From Ruminococcus sp. (GTDB taxonomy: Bacteria; Bacillota; Clostridia; Oscillospirales; Acutalibacteraceae): a stretch of 27,898 nt of DNA. Positions 20,967 to 27,898 of this stretch are shown piece by piece. The translations under genes and the position numbers were made by a program. Each line of letters starts with the position of its first letter. The stretch's first letter is position 1. The DNA lies in the NCBI GenBank assembly GCA_017502425.1, contig JAFVVB010000108.1, forward strand, positions 1 to 27,898. Reading direction: 5' to 3'. A model generated the notes under the pieces. It searched no databases and had not been told where the DNA came from. It saw only the letters and a program-made list of their open reading frames with translations.

Positions 20967-22723
20967 AAGAAATACTAAGAAATTTCGATAAAAAGAGCTG
21001 GCTATATGTATTGCTGAATTTTATCGTCATTTTTACTCAGGCTTTTTTAGAGCTTAAAATGCCTGACTATATGGCTGAAATAACCACACTCACCCAGACA
21101 CAGGGGTCTGCGATGAGTGATATTCTAACAGCAGGTGCAAAAATGCTACTGTGCGCTCTGTTTTCGGTGGTTCTCGCAGTAGTTATTCATATGATTTCTG
21201 CAAAAGTTGCCGCGGATTACTCATTTCGAATGCGTGCAAAATTATACGATAAAGTGGAATCATTTTCACTCGAGCAGATGAATAAGTTTTCAACAGCATC
21301 GCTCATCACACGTTCCACAAACGACATCACTCAGGTCCAGAACGTCATCGTTTTCGGTATGATGGCTCTGATAAAAGCTCCTACAATGAGTATATGGGCT
21401 ATCAGTAAAATCTCAGGAAAACACTATCAGTGGACGCTGACTACCATAATTTCGGTTGCGATAGTGTGTGTTGTACTGCTCATCTGCTATATATTTGCTC
21501 TTCCTAAATTCAAAAGGATTCAAGGACTTACCGATAATATCAACCGTATCACAAGAGAAAATCTCACGGGACTCAGAGTCACAAGAGCGTATAACGCAAG
21601 TGACTATCAGGAAAGCAAATTTGAAAAAGCAAACGAAGAAATAACTTCAAACAACTTAAGTGCACATCGACTTATGTCTATCATGGGTCCTACCATGGCA
21701 ATAGTAATGAACGGTATGTCACTCGTTATATACTTTCTCGGTGCTTTTATCATCAACGAAACTGCACTTTCAGATAGAATCGAAGTCTTTTCCGAGATGA
21801 TAGTATTCTCCCAGTACGCTATACACGTTATCATGTCATTTATGGTGCTGAATATGATATTCATTATGGCACCACGTGCTATCGTAGCCGCAAAACGTAT
21901 CAACGAGGTTGTTGATACAAAGGCTACCATACTCGACGGCGAATATGACACAACCGACACCGATATAAAAGGTGAGGTTGAATTTCGCAACGTAAGCTTC
22001 AGATACCCTGATGCAGCCGACTACGTGCTCAAAGACATCTCGTTCAAAGCAAAAAAAGGTCAAACGGTGGCTATCATCGGCTCTACCGGTTGCGGTAAAT
22101 CAACCCTCATTAACCTCATTCCTCGTTTTTACGATGCTACCAAAGGTGAAGTGCTCATTGACGGAATTAACGTCAAAGACTATACTCTTGAGGCTTTACA
22201 CAACAAACTCGGATATATCCCTCAGAAAGCACTTTTATTCTCAGGCACAGTAAATTCAAACGTGGCTTTCGGTTCAAACGGAAAAGATGACTACTCAGAA
22301 GATGATGTAAAACGTGCCGTTAAAATCGCTCAGGCTCAGGACTTCGTAGAAAAAATGCCGTTTTCATACGATTCCGACATCACTCAGGGCGGTACAAACG
22401 TATCGGGTGGTCAGCGCCAGCGCCTTTGTATCGCACGAGCTATATGCCGTAATCCTGAAATCCTTATTTTTGACGACTCTTTCTCTGCGCTTGACTATAA
22501 AACTGACCGCATTTTAAGAAGTACACTAAAAAAGGAAACCGAAGGAACAACCAACATTATAGTAGCACAGCGTATCGGTACCATTAAAGATGCCGACCTT
22601 ATTATTGTGCTTGATGAGGGTATAGTCGTAGGTAAAGGCAAACACAAAGAACTTCTTAACTCGTGCACAGTATATAAAGAGATAGCTTTATCTCAGTTAT
22701 CAAGAGAGGAGCTTTCAAAATGA
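20963..22723 (+). CDS. ABC exporter half-transporter, degenerate-site subunit
   Basis: 586 residues: a six-helix ABC exporter membrane domain, about 1-310, then a nucleotide-binding domain with Walker A GSTGCGKST, signature VSGGQ and Walker B ILIFDDSFSALD. The catalytic Glu after Walker B is Asp, and the H-loop His is replaced by Gln (VAQRIGTI against the usual AHR). These are the marks of the non-hydrolysing half in heterodimeric exporters such as BmrCD, TM287/288 or LmrCD. The intact VSGGQ signature would complete the consensus ATP site with the partner encoded next, whose start overlaps by 4 bp. Substrate is unknown; multidrug export is the usual role. Confidence 0.93.
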   Translation: MKEILRNFDKKSWLYVLLNFIVIFTQAFLELKMPDYMAEITTLTQTQGSAMSDILTAGAKMLLCALFSVVLAVVIHMISAKVAADYSFRMRAKLYDKVESFSLEQMNKFSTASLITRSTNDITQVQNVIVFGMMALIKAPTMSIWAISKISGKHYQWTLTTIISVAIVCVVLLICYIFALPKFKRIQGLTDNINRITRENLTGLRVTRAYNASDYQESKFEKANEEITSNNLSAHRLMSIMGPTMAIVMNGMSLVIYFLGAFIINETALSDRIEVFSEMIVFSQYAIHVIMSFMVLNMIFIMAPRAIVAAKRINEVVDTKATILDGEYDTTDTDIKGEVEFRNVSFRYPDAADYVLKDISFKAKKGQTVAIIGSTGCGKSTLINLIPRFYDATKGEVLIDGINVKDYTLEALHNKLGYIPQKALLFSGTVNSNVAFGSNGKDDYSEDDVKRAVKIAQAQDFVEKMPFSYDSDITQGGTNVSGGQRQRLCIARAICRNPEILIFDDSFSALDYKTDRILRSTLKKETEGTTNIIVAQRIGTIKDADLIIVLDEGIVVGKGKHKELLNSCTVYKEIALSQLSREELSK

Positions 22724-24570
22724 TAGAAAAAAAGAAAACCATGGTAGGTGCTAATATCAAAAAAGCACCTATCACCCACAAAGGCGGTCCTGGTGGAAAT
22801 AAATTCCACGGTGAAAAGCCGAAAGACTTCAAGAAAACATGGGGCAAGCTGATAAAATACAGCAAGCAGTACGTTGCACCTACTATAATAGCCATAATCT
22901 GTGCTGTAATCGGCACAATTATCGCCCTTTTAGGACCTCAGATACTTTCTCGTATCACTGACCTTATTACTCAGGGTCTGATGACAACAGTAGACACCGA
23001 CAGCATTACAAAGCTATTTATTATTATGGTAGTGCTGTACGCTATAAGCTGGGTGCTCCAGTTTTCTCAGCACTTTATAATGGCTACGGTTACTCAGAAA
23101 TTATCAAAAAGACTGAGAAAAGACATTATCGAGAAGACTAACCGTTTACCATTTTCGTACTTTGATACCACCAGCTACGGCGATGTGCTTTCGCGTATCA
23201 CTAACGACGTAGACACCATAGGTATGACACTAAATCAGAGCATCGGTATGCTGGTTTCAAACGTCACTATGTTTTTGGGCTCACTTTTGATGATGTTTAT
23301 CACAAACTACGTGCTAACATTCGTTGCGGTAGCTACTTCTATTCTCGGATTCTTTTTAATGGGCACTATGATGAGATTTTCTCAGAAACATTTCACACGA
23401 CAGCAAAGGCATTTGGGTGCTATCAACGGACACGTCGAAGAGATCTACTCAGGTCACATGGTGGTAAAAGCTTTCAACGCAGAAAACTCATCAAAAGAAG
23501 AATTCCAGCGTATCAACCGACATTTGCGTGACAGCGCTTTTAAAGCGTCTGCTCTTTCGGGTATGATGCAGCCTATTATGACTTTCATCGGCAACTTAGG
23601 CTATGTTGCTGTTTGTATCGTAGGCGCGTTGCTCGCACTAAACGGTCATATCAGCTTCGGTGTAATCGTTGCGTTCATGGTTTACGTAAGACTTTTTACT
23701 AATCCGTTGTCCCAGATTGCTCAGGCTTTCACCAGCATGCAGTCTACTGCAGCAGCAAGTGAACGTGTTTTTGAGTATCTGAGTGCTACTGAGATGGCTG
23801 ATGAAACTCATAAAGTAAAAAAACTCGACCCAGCCACCATAAAAGGCGACGTAGAATTTAGAAACGTCAAATTCGGATACACTAAAGATAAAACCATCAT
23901 AAAGAACTTCAGCGCAAAAATCGACGCGGGTATGAAGGTAGCCATAGTCGGACCTACCGGAAGCGGTAAAACAACACTCGTAAATCTTCTGATGAGATTC
24001 TACGAAATTGATGATGGTAAAATCCTTATAGATAACACTCCTATCGATGAACTCACACGTGAGAATGTCCACGACCTTTTCTGCATGGTTCTTCAGGATA
24101 CGTGGTTGTTCGAGGGAACTATCAAAGAAAACCTTATGTATTCCAAAGAAAACGTAACCGAAGAGGAAATAGTAAAAGCGTGTAAGGCGGTCGGAATCCA
24201 CCATTTCATCAAGACACTCAAAGACGGTTACAATACGGTGCTCGATGATAAAACCTCGCTTTCATCAGGTCAGAAACAGCAGCTGACTATCGCAAGAGCA
24301 ATGATAGAAAACGCACCACTTCTCATTTTAGACGAAGCTACCAGCTCAGTAGACACACGAACCGAGCTAATTATCCAGAAAGCGATGGATGAGCTGACTA
24401 AGGGAAGAACATCATTTGTTATTGCTCATCGACTTTCTACTATTAAAAACTCTGACCTCATCGTGGTGCTCAAAGACGGTGATATCGACTCTGTGGGTAC
24501 TCACGAACAGTTAATTGAAAAGGGCGGTTTCTACGCTCAGCTTTATAACAGCCAATTTGAAAACGACTAA
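22720..24570 (+). CDS. ABC exporter half-transporter, consensus-site subunit
   Basis: 616 residues. An N-terminal lysine-rich cytosolic extension (about 1-40) with GGPGGNKFHGEKPKD precedes a six-helix membrane domain (about 45-330) and the nucleotide-binding domain. Walker A is GPTGSGKTT, Walker B LLILDEATSSVD with the catalytic Glu, and the H-loop AHR is intact. Its signature is LSSGQ in place of LSGGQ. Thus Walker and H-loop are good here while the signature is altered, the exact complement of the upstream subunit, as expected for an asymmetric heterodimer. It overlaps the upstream gene by 4 bp and is followed 17 nt later by the dehydrogenase gene. Confidence 0.93.
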   Translation: MIEKKKTMVGANIKKAPITHKGGPGGNKFHGEKPKDFKKTWGKLIKYSKQYVAPTIIAIICAVIGTIIALLGPQILSRITDLITQGLMTTVDTDSITKLFIIMVVLYAISWVLQFSQHFIMATVTQKLSKRLRKDIIEKTNRLPFSYFDTTSYGDVLSRITNDVDTIGMTLNQSIGMLVSNVTMFLGSLLMMFITNYVLTFVAVATSILGFFLMGTMMRFSQKHFTRQQRHLGAINGHVEEIYSGHMVVKAFNAENSSKEEFQRINRHLRDSAFKASALSGMMQPIMTFIGNLGYVAVCIVGALLALNGHISFGVIVAFMVYVRLFTNPLSQIAQAFTSMQSTAAASERVFEYLSATEMADETHKVKKLDPATIKGDVEFRNVKFGYTKDKTIIKNFSAKIDAGMKVAIVGPTGSGKTTLVNLLMRFYEIDDGKILIDNTPIDELTRENVHDLFCMVLQDTWLFEGTIKENLMYSKENVTEEEIVKACKAVGIHHFIKTLKDGYNTVLDDKTSLSSGQKQQLTIARAMIENAPLLILDEATSSVDTRTELIIQKAMDELTKGRTSFVIAHRLSTIKNSDLIVVLKDGDIDSVGTHEQLIEKGGFYAQLYNSQFEND

Positions 24571-24587
24571 ACCCTTGGGAGGTAATT

Positions 24588-25754
24588 ATGAACAACTTTA
24601 TTTATGACGTACCAACAAAAGTATATTTCGGAGAAAACGCAGTTGACAATCTTTCTGCTGAACTGAAAAAGTACGGAAAAAAGGTGCTTTTGTGCTATGG
24701 CTCAGGCTCTATCAAAAAATCAGGTCTTTACGATAAAGTAACAGAGTAGATAAAAGAAGCTTCACTTGAGCTCTTCGAGCTTTCGGGCATTGCTCCTAAC
24801 CCACGAGTAGATTCCGTAAGAGAAGGCGCGAAAATCTGCAAAGAAAACGGTATTGATGTCGTACTTGGTGTGGGCGGCGGCTCTACACTTGACTGCACTA
24901 AATGGATTGCTGCTGCAGCGAAAGCAGAGCACGATGCGTGGGATTTCTTCAGCAAGTGGGTAGAAGTCAAAGACGCGTTGCCAGTTCTCACAGTGCTGAC
25001 CCTTTCCGCTACCGGTTCCGAGATGAACTGCGGCGGTGTTATCTCAAACCCAAAAACAAAAGATAAAATCGGACGTCTTGATCGTAAGCTCTTACCAAAG
25101 GCATCATTCTTAGACCCGACACTCACCTATTCCGTTTCAGCGTATCAGACAGCGTGTGGCAGTGCCGACATAATAAGCCATATCTTAGAAGTGTACTTCT
25201 CACCTACTAAGGATATGTATATGCTCGATTCTATAATGGAAAGTCTTTTGAAGACCGTTATACGCTTTGCTCCGATTGCTATTCAAAAGCCTGACGATTA
25301 CGAGGCACGTGCTAACCTGATGTGGGCTTCGTCGTGGGCTATCAACGGCTTTATTAAAGCAGGCAAAACTCACGAGTGGAGCTGTCATCCGATGGAGCAC
25401 GAACTTTCTGCTATTTATGACATTACTCACGGTCTGGGGCTTGCTATACTTACTCCTCGTTTTCTCAGATACTGCCTTAATGAGCACAACGTAGATAAGT
25501 ACGTTTCTTTAGGTGTAAATGTTTTTGATATCGATAAAAATCTTGATAAGATGGATATAGCAAATAAGGCTATCGATAAACTTAGCGAGTTTTTCTTTGA
25601 CACCTTAGGTTTGGACGATACTTTTACTAAGGTAGGAATCAAGAGTGAAGACTACGCTATCATGGCTAAAAAGGCGTGCGAAGATGGCACTCTCCACGGC
25701 TTTGTAGATTTAAACGCTGAAGATATCGTAAACATCTTTAAAATGTGCGAATAA
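24588..25754 (+). pseudogene. Iron-containing (butanol-type) alcohol dehydrogenase with in-frame TAG
   Basis: ATG 24588 (GGGAGG upstream) begins MNNFIYDVPTKVYFGENAV, typical of BdhA/YqdH-like NAD(P)H-dependent alcohol dehydrogenases. Codon 54 (24747-24749) is TAG, then the same frame continues without break to TAA 25754, giving 388 codons, the normal family length. Cofactor GGGS and the metal ligands (ADIISH; HPMEHELS; THG) are intact downstream. The simplest reading is a recent CAG-to-TAG nonsense change or a sequence error. Several genes here end normally with TAG, so recoding is unlikely. No strong internal start rescues the C-terminal part. It sits inside the exporter operon; the original function may have been aldehyde/alcohol detoxification. 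Confidence 0.85.
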
Positions 25755-25769
25755 TTACGGAGGCTATAT

Positions 25770-26345
25770 ATGAGAATTTGTGTTTACGGCGCGGCATCTG
25801 ATGAGATAGACCACTCATACTTAGACAGCGCTGAAAGTTTAGGTCAAAAAATGGCAAAGCGCTCCCACTCACTCATTTTCGGTGGTGGTGCCAGCGGAAT
25901 CATGGGTGCCGTCGCAAGAGGTATGAAATCAGGCGACGGGTATATCGTCGGTGTTTCTCCGAGCTTTTTCAACGTAGACGGAATTCTATATGACGAGTGC
26001 GACGAAATGATTTACACCGATACTATGCGTCAGCGAAAACAGAAAATGGAAGAATTGTGTGATGCTTTCATAGTAGGTGTGGGCGGTATCGGAACTTTCG
26101 AAGAATTTTTTGAGATACTGACACTTCGCTCTCTGGATCGTCATAAAAAGCCGATAGCTATACTTAACACAAACGGATACTACGATAGTCTTATTAAGTT
26201 TTTGGAAGATGGTGTTAATCAGAAATTCCTCAAAAAAGAAAATCTGGAGCTCTTCTTTATCAGCGACGACGAAAAAGAAATACTTGATTTTCTCGAAAAC
26301 TATCATGACGATACTGACTATATAGAAAAAACAAGATTCAACTAA
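25770..26345 (+). CDS. LOG-family nucleotide 5'-monophosphate phosphoribohydrolase-like protein
   Basis: 191 residues of the TIGR00730/LOG Rossmann family. GGGASGIMGAVARGM is at about 38-52, and TMRQRKQKM holds the conserved catalytic Arg. VGGIGTFEE corresponds to PGGxGTxxE, with Val in place of Pro and the catalytic Glu retained. Enzymes of this family cleave cytokinin or AMP-type nucleotides into base and ribose 5-phosphate, but many bacterial members are uncharacterised. It is last in the operon, 15 nt after the dehydrogenase, with GGAGG before ATG 25770. Why a LOG protein travels with an exporter is unclear. Confidence 0.88.
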   Translation: MRICVYGAASDEIDHSYLDSAESLGQKMAKRSHSLIFGGGASGIMGAVARGMKSGDGYIVGVSPSFFNVDGILYDECDEMIYTDTMRQRKQKMEELCDAFIVGVGGIGTFEEFFEILTLRSLDRHKKPIAILNTNGYYDSLIKFLEDGVNQKFLKKENLELFFISDDEKEILDFLENYHDDTDYIEKTRFN

Positions 26346-26364
26346 TTAGATTTTCCACGCAAAC

Positions 26365-26394
26365 AAAAAAGCCACTCTTTATGAGAGTGGCTTT
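26365..26394. terminator. Terminator between convergent genes (mainly minus strand)
   Basis: AAAGCCACTCT/AGAGTGGCTTT stem with a five-base loop. Six T residues follow on the minus strand and only three on the plus strand. It ends the Ltp-repeat gene and probably helps end the exporter operon. Confidence 0.85.
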
Positions 26395-26403
26395 AACCAT
26401 ATC

Positions 26404-27123
26404 TTATTCGAGGTGGTCAACCGCGTACTGTGCTTCGCTTTGAGTGAATTTTTCACCAAATTCTGAGATCAGCTGGTTATAAACCGCGTCTTTCGACATA
26501 TTCATATCCTCGTAGTAAGTTTTAGCTTTTTCTAAAGCGTTTTTGTTCCAGTCTGCTTCTATATTATCGACCGCATACTGTGCAGCATCTTCAGGAAACT
26601 TTTCACCGTATTCAGACACAAGCTGATCGTAAATACCCTGCTTTGACATATGCATATAGTTGCTGTAAACCTCTGCTTTTTCCAGAGCGTTCTTATACTC
26701 AGTAGAAACGCCATCATCATTATCGTCGGATTTATTATCCTCAAATATATTAGACACTTTTGAATCCTTTTTATCAGCATCTTTCTCTGAGCCTTTTTCA
26801 GCGTCTTTTTCAGTAGACTTAGCTGATTTTTTATCCTCGTTAATACTTATTGATAATCCAGAGGTTTTATCGTTTTTCTCATCGTCGCTTTCAGTGTTAG
26901 CTGAGCTTATGGCAACAATAACAACCACAACGACTATAAGCCAGAACCACCACTTTTTAAAAATAGGTTGCTTATTAGTTTTTTGTGTCTGTGGCATCTG
27001 TGTATTTGTGTACGAAACAGTCTCAAGAGGTTGCTGTTCATGTTGTTGTGTTACAGGGCTACCACAAGAAGCGCAGAATTTTGCACCTTCAATAACTTCA
27101 TTACCGCATCTAGGACAATACAT
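26404..27123 (-). CDS. Zinc-ribbon, single-TM protein with two Ltp-type repeats
   Basis: 239 residues from ATG 27123, which is 7 nt from GGAGG (27135-27131); the in-frame ATG at 27129 is only 1 nt from it. An N-terminal zinc ribbon (CPRCG...CASCG, residues 3-23) is followed by one membrane helix (WWFWLIVVVVVIVAI, about 58-75) and a lysine/aspartate-rich linker. Two tandem repeats of about 44 residues follow, each ALEKA-Y---M-MSK---Y-QL-SE-GEKF---AAQYAVD. This repeat matches Lipoprotein_Ltp (PF07553), known from the superinfection-exclusion protein Ltp of phage TP-J34. The repeats would lie outside the cell. The protein has no lipobox. Role in phage exclusion is possible but unproven for chromosomal zinc-ribbon forms. 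Confidence 0.85.
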   Translation of the reverse strand: MYCPRCGNEVIEGAKFCASCGSPVTQQHEQQPLETVSYTNTQMPQTQKTNKQPIFKKWWFWLIVVVVVIVAISSANTESDDEKNDKTSGLSISINEDKKSAKSTEKDAEKGSEKDADKKDSKVSNIFEDNKSDDNDDGVSTEYKNALEKAEVYSNYMHMSKQGIYDQLVSEYGEKFPEDAAQYAVDNIEADWNKNALEKAKTYYEDMNMSKDAVYNQLISEFGEKFTQSEAQYAVDHLE

Positions 27124-27143
27124 CTTCATTCCTCCTTTTTTTA

Positions 27144-27172
27144 ATGATAGCTTATATAATAATAGATGTCAA
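27144..27172 (-). promoter_or_regulatory. Promoter of the Ltp-repeat gene
   Basis: Minus strand TTGACA (27172-27167), 17-nt spacer, TATCAT (27149-27144), 20 nt before the chosen ATG. Confidence 0.8.
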
Positions 27173-27200
27173 TCAGAAATCATTACCGTACCAATACCAC

Positions 27201-27239
27201 AAAAAACGCACCGTTTGCTTATCAATAAAACGGTGCGTT
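27201..27239 (-). terminator. Intrinsic terminator of the HAD gene
   Basis: Perfect 12-bp stem AACGCACCGTTT/AAACGGTGCGTT, 11-nt loop, then a T run on the minus strand, 4 nt after the stop codon. Confidence 0.93.
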
Positions 27240-27242
27240 AAC

Positions 27243-27898
27243 TTATAGCGTTTTTAAGTAATCAATTAAATCCAGATAATTGCCTTTTCTCATATCGGTA
27301 ATATCGTGGTTTCTGACGTTAATTAGTCCGTCGGTGAGTAAAAAGGTATCCACACCGAGTTTCTGACACGGGAGAATATCCTCGTTAACATCGTTACCTA
27401 TCATTAAAGTATCTTTTGGTGTAGCAGAAAACTTTCTCATTATTTCCTGATAGTATCCGATGTTAGGTTTACAGTATGAGCTATTATCATACACGGTCAC
27501 ATGGTCAAAAGCACTGTCGCTGATACCAATCCATGAAAGACGTTTTCTCACTGCTTCGAGCGGAAACATAGGCTGGGTAGCTACTACTATGAAGTCGGCT
27601 TTTTCACGCATAAGAGATACTATCTCTTTTGAATATGGGTTACCAGAAGTAGCTTTCTTTATGCTGTTATATCTATCTGCGTATACACTCGGAAAAATCT
27701 CGATAGCTTTCTGTGCATTTTCTCCCATGAGGGCCTTGAAGGTTTCTTCAAACGCTACTGAATTTGTCACCTTGCCGTCATTTTTAGCCATAGCGTAAGA
27801 TGCCTGCATAGTAGCTTTAGCAACAGCTTTTCCATCAAAGCCGTGTTCATAAAAAAGTTTAGCAATTTCCTTTACGTATAGCTGTATATACTGATCCT
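27243..27898 (-). CDS. HAD-superfamily hydrolase, N-terminus outside window
   Basis: The frame stays open to the window edge: the visible protein begins DQYIQLYVKEIAKLFYEHGFD, upstream of the first visible ATG (27809). So the start and the nucleophile DxD motif lie beyond 27898. Visible parts: the helical cap region, motif II VVATQP, the conserved Lys in CKPN, and the acidic motif IV IGNDVNEDI followed by LGVDTFLLTDG. These match phosphoglycolate phosphatase/haloacid dehalogenase-type phosphatases acting on small phosphorylated metabolites; substrate unknown. A strong terminator follows. Confidence 0.9.
   Translation of the reverse strand, partial: DQYIQLYVKEIAKLFYEHGFDGKAVAKATMQASYAMAKNDGKVTNSVAFEETFKALMGENAQKAIEIFPSVYADRYNSIKKATSGNPYSKEIVSLMREKADFIVVATQPMFPLEAVRKRLSWIGISDSAFDHVTVYDNSSYCKPNIGYYQEIMRKFSATPKDTLMIGNDVNEDILPCQKLGVDTFLLTDGLINVRNHDITDMRKGNYLDLIDYLKTL

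Noticed and set aside
23638..24204. 188-codon minus-strand frame inside the second ABC gene
   Set aside because: Antisense shadow of the Walker-containing domain, without start signals or a family match.
24747..24749. TAG as recoded sense codon (pyrrolysine or other)
   Set aside because: The genes ending at 5460, 6418 and 11052 terminate normally with TAG, and no recoding signal or Pyl genes are visible.

Overview
The window looks like a chromosomal segment of a low-to-mid GC gut or rumen Clostridia (Ruminococcaceae type, possibly close to Ruminococcus bromii). The signs are a SCIFF peptide with its radical SAM maturase, a secreted glycosidase with starch-binding-like modules and a type I dockerin (amylosome/cellulosome style), a membrane pyrophosphatase, BlaI/M56 regulators, and strong GGAGG ribosome binding sites with SigA-like TTGACA-N17-TATAAT promoters. 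I cannot prove the species. There is no phage, IS transposase, CRISPR array, rRNA or tRNA in the window.

Layout, left to right. (1) 1-1560, minus: the 3'-truncated M56 (BlaR1/MecR1-like) sensor and its BlaI-type repressor, with an operator-like dyad in the promoter. (2) 1593-4620, minus: the SCIFF operon. It runs peptide, internal terminator, radical SAM/SPASM maturase, then a tightly coupled Orn/Lys/Arg-decarboxylase-like PLP enzyme. (3) 4642-8099, plus: formyltransferase-like, uridine-kinase-like and beta-CASP metallo-beta-lactamase genes, apparently one transcription unit. (4) 8150-10146, plus: a lysine riboswitch controlling an NhaC-family transporter (predicted lysine transporter) with a DnaJ-like double CxxCxGxG motif near its N-terminus. 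(5) 10148-11090, plus: a DMT/EamA transporter. (6) 11134-14780, plus: a 1183-residue dockerin-bearing glycosidase.

(7) 14759-15965, minus: a Ca2+/cation exchanger (CaCA family) behind a clear yybP-ykoY manganese riboswitch with terminator and promoter, which argues for Mn2+ efflux. (8) 15975-16201, minus: an unrecognised 56-residue protein. (9) 16205-17079: about 900 bases without genes, holding a two-copy tandem repeat, a tandem array of structured units with nested inverted repeats, and a 182-bp element bounded by 24-25-bp inverted repeats. (10) 17077-19312, minus: K+-dependent-type membrane pyrophosphatase. (11) 19383-20378, minus: diacylglycerol-kinase-like lipid kinase. (12) 20430-26345, plus: an operon of a MarR regulator, a heterodimeric ABC multidrug exporter, an iron alcohol dehydrogenase interrupted by a TAG codon, and a LOG-family hydrolase. 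(13) 26365-27172, minus: a zinc-ribbon/membrane/Ltp-repeat protein. (14) 27201-27898, minus: a HAD-family hydrolase whose N-terminus lies outside the window.

The most notable points are: the SCIFF peptide, which has glycine where I recall the characterised thioether-accepting threonine; the Mn2+-riboswitch/CaCA pairing; the zinc-finger-like loop on the lysine-riboswitch transporter; the multi-module dockerin enzyme with a hard-to-place catalytic domain; and the structured repeat array at 16436-16766, in which neighbouring units keep nested stems while changing stem sequence.
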